DNA of 64,000 nucleotides, from positions 1 through 64,000 of the forward strand of contig NZ_SHKS01000005.1 in assembly GCF_004217285.1 (NCBI RefSeq), given 5' to 3'. The notes under the pieces are model-generated. The model was not told the origin of the DNA and ran no database searches. It worked only from the letters and a program-made list of their open reading frames with translations. Source of the stretch: Streptomyces sp. BK239. Its GTDB lineage: Bacteria; Actinomycetota; Actinomycetes; Streptomycetales; Streptomycetaceae. The number at the start of each line of letters is the position of its first letter. Within the stretch, counting starts at the first letter, position 1. The translations under genes were made by a program, and so were the position numbers. Below, piece after piece: positions 25,367 through 33,695 of this stretch.

Positions 25367-26521
25367 TCACAAGTGGCTGCCCCGTTCCCTGCGCCGGCCG
25401 CGGTTCCACAGCACGACGGCGCCGCCCGTGAGGACGAGTGCCGTGGCGGTGGCGGCGGTGGCGACGGCCGGCCCGGCCCCGGTGGCGGCCAGGTGCCCGC
25501 CGCCGCCCTGCGGGGAGGGCTGCGAACCGCCGCCGGCCGGGCCGGTCGACGACGGGGCGGACGACGACGGGGTCGCCGAGGGCGTCGGCGTGGCCGCGGG
25601 CGAGGACGCCGGCGGTTTGGACGGGGTGGGCTTCGCCGTCGGACGAGGAGAGGCCGGGGACTTGGCGAACTTGAAGACCAGGGTGTCCTCGTCGTTGGAC
25701 TGGTTCGGGTCGAGGGGGCTCGTGGAGTAGAGGGAGGCCGGCACGCGGTAAGTCGTACCGGCGGCCTTCTTCGGGAAGTTCCAGGTGAAGGAGAAGGTGA
25801 CGGTCTCGGCCGGGGCCAGCTCACGGAAGACGTCGCAGATCATCACGCCCGGGTCCGCCCAGCAGTTCTTGTCGTAGCCGGGCTTGGGCCAGTAGTCCCA
25901 GCCCATGGTGAAGTGCACGGCTTCGAGCTTGACGGGGCCGGGGCCGTGGTTGGTCACCACGAGGTCGGTCTTCACGTCCTCGCCGACCGGCGTCCTGCCC
26001 GAGGGCGCCTTCCACTCCACGCCGAGATCGGCGTGCTTGCGGACGGTGACCTTCCCCGACGCGGTGTTGTTCTCCGGCTTGGCGTCGACCGTGTCGCCGA
26101 GGTCGGCGGTGGTGGTGAACGTGAGCTCCGTCCCCGGCGCGACGTCCGCGCCGACCTTGACGACCACCTGCGCCGAGACGTCCGACTTCCCGTCCTTGGC
26201 CGCGCACTTCACGCTCCGGCCGTCGGCGGACGGCGTGCAGACGGCGTCGGCCGCGTTGTCACCGGTCCGGACGTAGGTGACGCCCTGCGGGAGCGTCAGG
26301 GTGAGACCGAGCCGCGTCACCCGACCCGTCATGAGGTCGGCGATCGCCCGTACGCCGAACGTCTCGCCGGGCGCGGTGACCTCGTGGTCGAAGTACTGCC
26401 TGGCCTCCACGTCGACCGGATCGGCGCCCGGCGCAGCGTGCACCCCCGTCGCCGTCGCGGCCAGCAGCGACAGCGTCGCCGCCCCTGTTCCGGCGTACAG
26501 GCGTCCCCATCGTGTGCGCAT
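25367..26521 (-). CDS. LAXTG-type sortase-anchored surface protein (DUF11-like)
   Basis: A 384-residue secreted protein with a signal peptide cleaved near HAAPG, two beta-sandwich repeats resembling DUF11/CARDB domains (residues ~35-160 and ~165-285), a Pro/Thr/Ser wall-spanning stretch and a C-terminal sorting signal LAATG (344-348), hydrophobic helix and RGRRRERG tail. LAXTG is the motif of class E sortases, common in Streptomyces. The ribosome site AAGGGG lies 9 nt before the ATG at 26521. It is a paralogue of the neighbouring gene, 46 bp away, so a tandem duplication. Confidence 0.88.
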   Translation of the reverse strand: MRTRWGRLYAGTGAATLSLLAATATGVHAAPGADPVDVEARQYFDHEVTAPGETFGVRAIADLMTGRVTRLGLTLTLPQGVTYVRTGDNAADAVCTPSADGRSVKCAAKDGKSDVSAQVVVKVGADVAPGTELTFTTTADLGDTVDAKPENNTASGKVTVRKHADLGVEWKAPSGRTPVGEDVKTDLVVTNHGPGPVKLEAVHFTMGWDYWPKPGYDKNCWADPGVMICDVFRELAPAETVTFSFTWNFPKKAAGTTYRVPASLYSTSPLDPNQSNDEDTLVFKFAKSPASPRPTAKPTPSKPPASSPAATPTPSATPSSSAPSSTGPAGGGSQPSPQGGGGHLAATGAGPAVATAATATALVLTGGAVVLWNRGRRRERGSHL

Positions 26522-26567
26522 GTGAAAGTTCCCCTTGGTCAACGGCGATGGTCGGGATCAGGAGTGG

Positions 26568-27782
26568 TCAACGTGAGTCGCGCTCGTCGCGGCGCGTCCG
26601 CGCGCGTACGGCGAGCAGCGCGCCGCCCGCGACGACGAGCACCGCCGCGCCGGCGGCGAGGGCGGGCATCGGCCCGGCGCCGGTGGCGGCGAGGTGCCCG
26701 CCGCCGCTCTGCGGGGTGACACCCGAGCCGCCTCCGGTGACCGGCGCCGGCGAGGCGGTCGCCCCGGGGCCGGACCTGGACGCCGTCGGCGTGGGAGTGG
26801 GCTTCGGACCGGACGTGGAAGTCGGTGTAGGAGTGGGCTTCGGGGGCTTCGGGCCGGGCGGGGCCGTCTTGGCGACGTCCAGGACCAGTTCGGTGCGGTC
26901 GTTGTCCGCGCACGGGTCGAGCGCGCCGGAGAACAGGGTGGTGAGGACCCGGAACTTCTTGCCGCCCGACTCCTTCGGGAAGGTCCAGCGCAGCTCGAAG
27001 GTGTGGCTCTCGCCGGCCGCCAGCTCCGACGGGGTCTCGCAGACCAGGACGTCCGGGTCCGCCCAGCAGCTCGCGGGCGCGGTCGGCCAGGTCCGGAACG
27101 CCCTCGAGTCGATGTGCAGCTTCACGGCCTGGCCCGCGGCGACGGAGCCCGGCCCGTGGTTGGTGACGACCAGCTTCGTCACGACCGGCCGGCCGGGCCG
27201 CGCCGGGGCGGTCGGCGGCTGCCAGGAGACCCCGACGTCCGTGCCGGTCGCCGCCCTGACGGTCGCCGTCGCCGTGTTGTCCTCCGGCTTGTCGTCGACC
27301 GCGTCGCCGATGTCGGTCGTCGCCGTGACCGTGAGGGCGGCGCCCGGGTTCACGTCCTTGTCGACGCGGATGCCGAGCTGCTCCCAGACGTGCTCGTGCG
27401 GGGCGTCCAGTGAGCGGCAGGTGACGGTCCGGCCGTCGGCGGAGGGCAGACAGCGCCGGTACTCGAGGTTGTTCGGGTCGGTGGGGCGCGCGTAGGTCAG
27501 CCCGGCCGGCAGGGTGAGCGTCACGGCCAGCTTCGGGACGGCGCCGGTGACGAGGTCGGTGACGAGGTTCAGCTGGAACACGCGGCCCGGGGCCACGGAG
27601 GTGGGCTCGGGGCGCAGGGTCGTCCGGACGTCGGCGTGAGCGGGTGCGGCGGGTGCTGCTGCGGGTGTGGCCTGGGCGATCGTCGGAGTGAGGGAGCCGA
27701 GCAGCAGCGCGGCGGTCGCCGTGGCCCCCGCCACCGTCGTCGCCGTGGGCCTCGCCGTCGTACGTCTCGGTCCGGATCGCAT
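26568..27782 (-). CDS. LAXTG-type sortase-anchored surface protein, paralogue
   Basis: A 404-residue secreted protein with the same plan as its downstream neighbour: signal peptide ending near AQATPA, DUF11-like beta domains (the shared patterns PSADGRTV, VVTNHGPGSV and CWADPDVLVC recur in both), a linker with PTPTPTSTSGPKPTP repeats, then LAATG (364-368), membrane helix and Arg-rich tail. The start at 27782 is preferred because it gives a clean signal peptide; the frame open upstream to 27908 is not signal-like. No sortase gene is in the window. Confidence 0.87.
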   Translation of the reverse strand: MRSGPRRTTARPTATTVAGATATAALLLGSLTPTIAQATPAAAPAAPAHADVRTTLRPEPTSVAPGRVFQLNLVTDLVTGAVPKLAVTLTLPAGLTYARPTDPNNLEYRRCLPSADGRTVTCRSLDAPHEHVWEQLGIRVDKDVNPGAALTVTATTDIGDAVDDKPEDNTATATVRAATGTDVGVSWQPPTAPARPGRPVVTKLVVTNHGPGSVAAGQAVKLHIDSRAFRTWPTAPASCWADPDVLVCETPSELAAGESHTFELRWTFPKESGGKKFRVLTTLFSGALDPCADNDRTELVLDVAKTAPPGPKPPKPTPTPTSTSGPKPTPTPTASRSGPGATASPAPVTGGGSGVTPQSGGGHLAATGAGPMPALAAGAAVLVVAGGALLAVRARTRRDERDSR

Positions 27783-27954
27783 GCCCCCACACCCTTCACC
27801 CGGCTGGTTCGACGAACAGTTGGACAGCCCGGGGACGCCGACGGTTGTACATGAGTTGGGCGTGACGGTCGGAAGTCGTTTTCGTGCTCGGGGGTGGGGC
27901 TGGGACAATGGGTGAGCCGGACGTGCGACCGTGACGGCCGCCGTCGGGGAAGTT

Positions 27955-27996
27955 CCAGACGCATCCCTGATCGATCCAGACGCATTCCTGATCGAT
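27955..27996. repeat. 21-bp tandem repeat upstream of lysS
   Basis: Two adjacent 21-bp copies, each CCAGACGCAT-x-CCTGATCGAT with one mismatch, end 25 bp before the lysS start. Each contains the palindrome ATCGAT. They could be a regulator site or part of the leader. Confidence 0.85.
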
Positions 27997-28021
27997 CACT
28001 GACAAAGAGGACGTGCCGAAC

Positions 28022-29755
28022 GTGGCTCAGAGCACCGAGACCACCGACTGGGTCTCCCGTTTCGCGGATGAGGTCATCGAGGAGTCGGAGCGTCGGGCCC
28101 CCGGCAAACCCGTCGTGGTCGCGTCCGGTCTCTCCCCCTCCGGCCCCATCCACCTGGGGAACCTGCGCGAGGTCATGACCCCGCACCTCGTCGCCGACGA
28201 GGTCCGCCGGCGCGGACACGAGGTCCGGCACCTCATCTCCTGGGACGACTACGACCGCTACCGCAAGGTGCCGAACGGCATCCCCGGCGTGGACGCCTCC
28301 TACGCCGAGCACATCGGCAAGCCACTGACCTCCGTACCGGCCCCGGCCGGGTCGCCGCACCCGAACTGGGCCGAGCACTTCAAGGCAGCCATGGTCGAGT
28401 CGCTGGCCGAGCTGGGCGTGGAGTTCGACGGGATCAGCCAGACCGCGCAGTACACCTCCGGCGTCTACCGGGAGCAGATCCTGCACGCCGTCCGGCACCG
28501 GGGCGAGATCGACGCGATCCTCGACCAGTACCGGACCAAGAAGGCCCCGGCGAAGAAGCAGCAGCAGAAGCCGGTCGACGCGGCCGAGCTGGAGGCCGCC
28601 GAGGGCTCGGGCGCGGCCGCCGAGGACGACGGCAGCTCCGGTTCCGCCGGCTACTTCCCGTACAAGCCGTACTGCGGCAACTGCGAGAAGGACCTCACCA
28701 CGGTCACCTCCTACGACGACGACAGCACCGAGCTGACGTACGCCTGCGAGGCCTGCGGCTTCTCCGAGACCGTGCGGCTCAACGAGTTCAACCGGGGCAA
28801 GCTGGTCTGGAAGGTCGACTGGCCGATGCGCTGGGCGTACGAGGGCGTCGTGTTCGAGCCCAGCGGCGTCGACCACTCCTCCCCGGGGTCCAGCTTCCAG
28901 GTGGGCGGCCAGATCGTCGGCATCTTCGGCGGGGAGCAGCCGATCGGCCCGATGTACGCGTTCGTCGGCATCAGCGGCATGGCCAAGATGTCCTCGTCGA
29001 AGGGCGGTGTGCCCACCCCCGGCGACGCGCTGAAGATCATGGAGCCGCAGATCCTGCGCTGGCTGTACGCCCGCCGCCGGCCCAACCAGTCCTTCAAGAT
29101 CGCCTTCGACCAGGAGATCCAGCGGCTCTACGACGAGTGGGACAAGCTGGACGCCAAGGTGGCCGACGGCTCCGCGCTGCCGGCCGACGTCGCCGCGCAC
29201 TCGCGCGCGGTGCGCACCGCCGCCGGCGAGCTGCCCCGCACGGCCCGGCCGCTGCCGTACCGGACGCTGGCCTCCGTCGCCGACATCACCGCGGGCCACC
29301 AGGACCAGGCGCTGCGGATCCTCTCCGAGCTCGACCCGGAGAACCCGCTGACCTCCCTGGAGGAGGCCCGGCCGCGCTACGACCGGGCCGAGGCCTGGAT
29401 CAACACGCAGGTCCCCGCCGACCAGCGGACCATCGTGCGCGAGGAGCCGGACGCGGAGCTGCTGAAGTCCCTCGACGAGACGTCCCGGCAGTCGCTGCGG
29501 CTGCTGCTCGACGGGCTGGAGTCGCACTGGTCGCTGGACGGGCTGACGCACCTCGTGTACGGCGTGCCGAAGGTGCAGGCCGGGTTCGCGGCCGACGCCA
29601 CGCCCAAGGAGCTGCCGGCCGAGATCAAGACCGCGCAGCGGTCGTTCTTCGCGCTGCTCTACCACCTGCTGGTCGGCCGTGACACCGGCCCGCGCCTGCC
29701 CACGCTGCTGCTGGCGGTGGGACAGGAGCGGGTGCGGGCCCTGCTCGGGGAGTAG
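28022..29755 (+). CDS. lysS: Lysyl-tRNA synthetase, class I
   Basis: A 577-residue class I LysRS (archaeal/actinobacterial type, unrelated to the class II enzyme) charging tRNA-Lys. The HIGH-type motif is SGPIHLGNLREV; the KMSKS motif is KMSSSKGG. A zinc-ribbon-like insertion contains CGNCEK and CEACGF (about residues 218-250). The second GTG at 28022 is the start, since AGAGGA ends about 10 nt before it; the GTG at 28013 lies only two bases after that site. Confidence 0.95.
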   Translation: MAQSTETTDWVSRFADEVIEESERRAPGKPVVVASGLSPSGPIHLGNLREVMTPHLVADEVRRRGHEVRHLISWDDYDRYRKVPNGIPGVDASYAEHIGKPLTSVPAPAGSPHPNWAEHFKAAMVESLAELGVEFDGISQTAQYTSGVYREQILHAVRHRGEIDAILDQYRTKKAPAKKQQQKPVDAAELEAAEGSGAAAEDDGSSGSAGYFPYKPYCGNCEKDLTTVTSYDDDSTELTYACEACGFSETVRLNEFNRGKLVWKVDWPMRWAYEGVVFEPSGVDHSSPGSSFQVGGQIVGIFGGEQPIGPMYAFVGISGMAKMSSSKGGVPTPGDALKIMEPQILRWLYARRRPNQSFKIAFDQEIQRLYDEWDKLDAKVADGSALPADVAAHSRAVRTAAGELPRTARPLPYRTLASVADITAGHQDQALRILSELDPENPLTSLEEARPRYDRAEAWINTQVPADQRTIVREEPDAELLKSLDETSRQSLRLLLDGLESHWSLDGLTHLVYGVPKVQAGFAADATPKELPAEIKTAQRSFFALLYHLLVGRDTGPRLPTLLLAVGQERVRALLGE

Positions 29756-29771
29756 GCCGCTCGACGACGAG

Positions 29772-29804
29772 GAGGGGGCGCCCGGTCTTCGCCGGGCGCC
29801 CCTC
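29772..29804 (+). terminator. Terminator after lysS
   Basis: GGGGCGCCCGG (29775-29785) pairs with CCGGGCGCCCC (29792-29802) around a 6-nt loop. It separates lysS from the converging DUF2637 gene 3' fragment. Confidence 0.8.
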
Positions 29805-29815
29805 TCCGCTGTGCG

Positions 29816-30613
29816 TCATGCGATGTGGTCCTCTTCCAGTTCCGCCGAGTGGCGCTTCTGGAAGCGTTCCGTCAGCGTCTTCAGGTCGCCCGGGCTCAGG
29901 GTCGTCCCGTAGGTCGCCTGGATGTTGTCGCCGAGGACCCGCGGGGTGGGGTAGCTGCCGTCTATCGACTGGCGGAACACCTGGTAGTAGGCGTCCTCGT
30001 CCGGCTCCGGGGCGCCGCCGCCGTCGCCCAGTTCCCGGGTGCGGCCGGGAGCCACGGGGATGGGGAAGCCGCCGGACTCCTCGGGGGACGGCTCCTGGGG
30101 CGGGGGCTCCTGCGTGTACTGCTCCTCGTACTGCTCGGCCTGGAGCTGCTCCTCGTACCACTGCTGGTACTGAGCCTCGGGGTCGTAGTCGGGGTTGTAC
30201 CCGCCGTGGTACTCGACCTGCTGCGGGTGCCGGGCGTGCAGCCACTGGTTCACGTCGGGCTCTGCCTGGCCGTCCTGCCGCGGAGCGTTCTGGTCGCCGC
30301 CCAGGGCGGGGCGCTGCCGCTCGCCGGGAGCCGCCGCCACCCCTGCCGGCTCGGCCTGGGGCTCGGGTACGGGCTCGGGCTCCGGGGCCGGGGGCAGCAG
30401 GGCCGGCTTGATGCCCGCCGCCGCGAGACCCGCCGGGGCCGTCTTGGCCAGGGGGACGCCGTAGCGGGCCAGGCGCAGGGGCATCAGCGACTCGACCGGG
30501 GCCTTGCGCCGCCAGGCACGGCCGAAGCGGGAACGCAGCCGGGCCTGGTAGACGAGACGTTCCTGCTCCAGCTTGATGACCTGCTCGTAGGAGCGCAGCT
30601 CCCACAGTTTCAT
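29816..30613 (-). pseudogene. C-terminal fragment of DUF2637 protein gene, cut off by the mobile element
   Basis: An open frame of 265 codons starting at the ATG inside the left core repeat. MKLWELRSYEQVIKLEQERL continues directly from the LLWRRM end of the fragment at 40318-40805, so the two are one gene of about 426 residues split by insertion. The encoded part is a helical, Arg-rich segment followed by a long acidic/Pro/Gln linker and a C-terminal region with YYQVFRQSIDGSYPTPRVLG. It lacks the membrane domain. It may still be expressed from the core ATG, but no good ribosome site precedes it. Confidence 0.9.
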
Positions 30614-30615
30614 CC
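30609..30615. repeat. Left core repeat of the element
   Basis: TTCATCC, shared with 40318-40324. On the gene strand it reads GGATGAA and contains the ATG that starts the 3' fragment of the split gene. Confidence 0.85.
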
Positions 30616-30616
30616 T

Positions 30617-30627
30617 TATCTCTACGC
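30617..30627. repeat. Left terminal inverted repeat of the element
   Basis: TATCTCTACGC, one base inside the left core. Its inverted partner at 40307-40317 differs by one base. This is the likely recombinase arm-binding site. Confidence 0.8.
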
Positions 30628-30686
30628 TTTTAGAGGATCGTGCAGGATGAGCTCACTAGAGCGGATGAGTGACGTGGGTTGCATGG

Positions 30687-30705
30687 GGCCCCGGTAACCG
30701 GGGCC
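30687..30705. terminator. Possible terminator at the end of the cargo operon
   Basis: GGCCCCGG-TAA-CCGGGGCC forms a perfect 8-bp hairpin 33 bp beyond the last cargo stop codon (minus strand). There is no T run, so it could instead be a recombination or protein site. Confidence 0.5.
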
Positions 30706-30737
30706 GCGCGCATCAACGCCGCCTAGCGGCCACAGTG

Positions 30738-31370
30738 TTAGCGCTCCTTGAGCTCTTCAAGCGACTTACGGAGCGCCCGCATCGCACGATGCTGCATCTC
30801 GGTGTCAGAGAACCCTTCTCCCAAGGCTTGCCACTGCTCAAACAGCGGCCGCCACCAACTTTCGTTGGCTTGGAGCGAGCGGGCAAGCCGCTGGATGTAC
30901 TCCACCTCGTCACTCTTCAACCGCTCGGGGTGGTGTTCCATCCGGTCTAGAACCACCAAAGCCGGGTCGTCATATAGGTGCTGCTTCAGAAATCGAAGGC
31001 GCCTGACCCGCTCATTGTCCGCCTGACGCTGAGCAAGGATCTCACGCGACGCAGCCGAAAGGCTCAACAGCACATCCACCTTCGTCAGCCGATAATGATC
31101 TACCTTCGCACGAGCAGGTGATCCCAGTGCGGCGTTGATAGCATCTTGCGCAAAGGGGAGGTCATAAGCCTCAAGGCGCGACGCTACTCTGGCGGCTGTC
31201 GTCGTAACGTCATGCCGGACCAAGTCCTCGACGTTCAGGTGACGGCTACGTCTTGGCCGCCACCAGACGGTGATGGTGGCCTCGAATGAGATACCCGGTG
31301 TAGCACTGGCCAGGTGGCGGGGTTGGGCGGATTCGGACCTAAGTATTCTGCGGTGCCAGAGCAGTGTCAC
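30738..31370 (-). CDS. Unrecognised helical protein, last gene of the Pycsar-like cargo
   Basis: A 210-residue protein I cannot place. It is predicted mostly helical after an N-terminal beta-like part (FEATITVWWRPRR); LSAASREILAQRQADNERVR and the C-terminal half are charged, with no signal peptide or membrane helix. The loose pattern (beta segment, then long helices with LAQRQADN) recalls SPFH/band-7-like proteins, a weak resemblance only. Its GTG overlaps the stop of the P-loop gene by GTGA, so the two are made together and probably work together. Confidence 0.8.
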   Translation of the reverse strand: MTLLWHRRILRSESAQPRHLASATPGISFEATITVWWRPRRSRHLNVEDLVRHDVTTTAARVASRLEAYDLPFAQDAINAALGSPARAKVDHYRLTKVDVLLSLSAASREILAQRQADNERVRRLRFLKQHLYDDPALVVLDRMEHHPERLKSDEVEYIQRLARSLQANESWWRPLFEQWQALGEGFSDTEMQHRAMRALRKSLEELKER

Positions 31371-33637
31371 CGGATGGGCTCCGAGAGACGAAAGACGTCC
31401 CGCTCGTGGGGATCGCCCAGCCTGCCGTACAGGTCCTCACCGATGCTGCTGCCGTCCGGCCCCTGTACGTCCGCCAAAGCCTGCATCAGCGTCATTCCTG
31501 CCCTGAAGACCTTTTGGTCACTAAGGGGGGACAGGAGTCGGTCACGGAGCCTCCCGTACTTTTCGGCGTCCTGAGCGCATGAGCGTACCCACTCGACAAC
31601 AACCGGGATTGTCTCTGGCAACAGTTCGATGTCAGAAAACAGGTCTCGCAGACCATTTTCCACGTTGATGTCAGGGGGTGTGGCAGATAGCAACCAAGGA
31701 ATCCCGTCTTCCTTGAGTGGCATGAGTGCGAGCAACGCGAGCTTGCCGGAGGCGCCTTGAGTGGCCTTTCGCTGCCACTTCTGGATCTCATCGATCAGGA
31801 GGTCTGTGCGGTTTTGATCAGCTAGTGCACGCCAGGCTTTGAGTACAACAGTACGGACAGAGGAGTCGCCAGCCTCCTGGACAACTCGGCGAAGCCTGAC
31901 CATCGCCATCTTAGTTACGGGTACAGAGGAATCCGGATCGCGTAGAACATCGCAGCACATTGTGACTACAACAGACTGCATCTCTGGCTGAGATGCCCAG
32001 GAGTAGAGCGTTGCCCACACTAGGCGCCCTGTGTGCTCATCTTGAGCAGCGTGAGCCAATACTTTTCCGAGAACGTCTTGCTTCTGGGATTTCATTGCGG
32101 TCTTACGTAGGTCGGATAGATCCTTAGCACTCCCGAATCGGAAGGTGAGCTGAGCCAGTGTTTTGATCGCAGGGTCATCGTCACCAGCGGGGTCGCTAGC
32201 CTTCACGAGCCACTCTAGTAGGCGCGGCCGCATGATTTCATAGTTGTCCCACACGTATGCCAGGACGGCTTGCCCGTAGCCCGGGCGATCAAAGGAGATA
32301 TTGTCCCTGGCGTCGACGACGGCGCCGATGTCCTGGATTCGTCTGCGTAGCCCGCGGCCGGCGAATACGCTGCCTGTATCGGAGAAGCGAGTTGTGGCGC
32401 TGTTTGAAGCTGCTTCAATTTCATCTTGCAGGTTTCGGGCGTCCGTCGCGATCTGAAGGACGGGCGAGGACTGTCGTAGGGCTAGCGCGAGCAGTAGGCA
32501 TCGATCATCGAGTGGCAGCGGCCGCATACTGCGCCGCTCTCCCTCAGAGGGATCGCCAAATAGGATGTCGAGATCTTCACGCCAGTCAGCCAGTGCGTTT
32601 TCAACTTGATCGCACAGGTCCGCATCTAGCTGTGATTCTGTGCGGACCCCTACTGAGATGGCTGGAGGTCGACGCCGCGCCAGTTCCTGCCATTGCTCAA
32701 TTATTGTGCTCGCTGCATGGACCGCCTCAACAGCGTTCAAGCCGGTGATCTGCTTGCGTGATTTCTCGGTTTCAGCATAATAGGTAAGTCCGGGGTGGCC
32801 AGCCTTCCGTAGATGCTCTGCGACAACCTCATGAGGGTTGGGTGCATCGCTCAAGTGAACGACATGTGCGCGCTCTGAGGACCAGGAGCGATGGCCGCGC
32901 CACAATTCCTCGGCCACGGTAAGGACGAGATAGGACTGACACTGTTCAAGCTTCTGAGCGTGACCGTCTAGATTCTTTAGGAAATCTGTTGTGGGTCGAT
33001 CCTGGTCAGGGTCCTTGAGGTCAATTTGCAGAATTTGGGCAACCTCAAGAGGGAGCCGACTCACAGTCGGGCTTTCCCAGTCCGCTTCGGATCTGCACAG
33101 TTTGAAACGAACCCCTGCCTCGCGGGCTATGAATTGGTGGGCGAACGTTGTAGACCCGTAGCCGCGAGGTGCAACCACGATCAGGATACGTACTCGCGAG
33201 TTTTTGGTCGCCTCTCGGGCACTCTCCCAAGCAGGTCTCCACTTCAGGTCCTGAACGAACGGAGCACGTACGAGCAATTGCTGACGATCGAGTTCGATCC
33301 AATCCAATACATCGCGCTTACGTGTCTCGTTGACAATTTTTTCGACGTGATCCGCAACCACACCTACTGGGGCAGTAAAAGTGTAGGAGGCGCCGACACG
33401 CGGGGAGTCGCCATCCTGATTACCGAGTTGTTCGTTGGGGCCACGCCTGAAGAAACCACTCCCCATCTGCTCGGAAGTTTCAGCTGGGGTGGTCGCAGCG
33501 GATGCGCCTTCGGTATCGGGAGAGGCTCGAGGCCAGTGCGGCATTCCCCCCGGATGCGTCGGAGGGGGTGTGCCAGGGGTGTCGGGTGGGGTAGGCGGCA
33601 TCTCCGGATTGGGCGACGAGAAATCCTTGTCGGACAT
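31367..33637 (-). CDS. Large P-loop (STAND-like) protein with degenerate Walker A motif
   Basis: A 756-residue protein. Residues 1-80 are Pro/Gly/Ser-rich and disordered. PVGVVADHVEKI (90-101) is a short motif also found in the cyclase. A NACHT/STAND-like nucleotide-binding core begins near 120; its P-loop is APRGYGSTT (156-164), where the essential lysine is Ser162. A helical C-terminal half (about 370-756) looks like a sensor or scaffold of HEAT-like repeats. AGGAGA lies 7 nt before the ATG at 33637. Next to a nucleotide cyclase and a PycTM-type effector, it may be a phage sensor or activation platform. That role is inferred. Confidence 0.8.
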   Translation of the reverse strand: MSDKDFSSPNPEMPPTPPDTPGTPPPTHPGGMPHWPRASPDTEGASAATTPAETSEQMGSGFFRRGPNEQLGNQDGDSPRVGASYTFTAPVGVVADHVEKIVNETRKRDVLDWIELDRQQLLVRAPFVQDLKWRPAWESAREATKNSRVRILIVVAPRGYGSTTFAHQFIAREAGVRFKLCRSEADWESPTVSRLPLEVAQILQIDLKDPDQDRPTTDFLKNLDGHAQKLEQCQSYLVLTVAEELWRGHRSWSSERAHVVHLSDAPNPHEVVAEHLRKAGHPGLTYYAETEKSRKQITGLNAVEAVHAASTIIEQWQELARRRPPAISVGVRTESQLDADLCDQVENALADWREDLDILFGDPSEGERRSMRPLPLDDRCLLLALALRQSSPVLQIATDARNLQDEIEAASNSATTRFSDTGSVFAGRGLRRRIQDIGAVVDARDNISFDRPGYGQAVLAYVWDNYEIMRPRLLEWLVKASDPAGDDDPAIKTLAQLTFRFGSAKDLSDLRKTAMKSQKQDVLGKVLAHAAQDEHTGRLVWATLYSWASQPEMQSVVVTMCCDVLRDPDSSVPVTKMAMVRLRRVVQEAGDSSVRTVVLKAWRALADQNRTDLLIDEIQKWQRKATQGASGKLALLALMPLKEDGIPWLLSATPPDINVENGLRDLFSDIELLPETIPVVVEWVRSCAQDAEKYGRLRDRLLSPLSDQKVFRAGMTLMQALADVQGPDGSSIGEDLYGRLGDPHERDVFRLSEPIR

Positions 33638-33695
33638 CAGCACTTCTCCTGGATGGTCGGGCGGTCTGCATTTCAGGCTGGTCGGTTGCCGCTAG

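Noticed and set aside
23566..25431. Long plus-strand open frame opposite argS
   Set aside because: A mirror of argS; its protein is low-complexity (Leu/Asp/His/Arg) and has no known motif. High GC creates such shadow frames.
30687..30705. Hairpin near the left end as the recombination site
   Set aside because: It lies about 70 bp inside the element and has no counterpart at the right end, whereas the TTCATCC repeats and inverted 11-mers account for both junctions.
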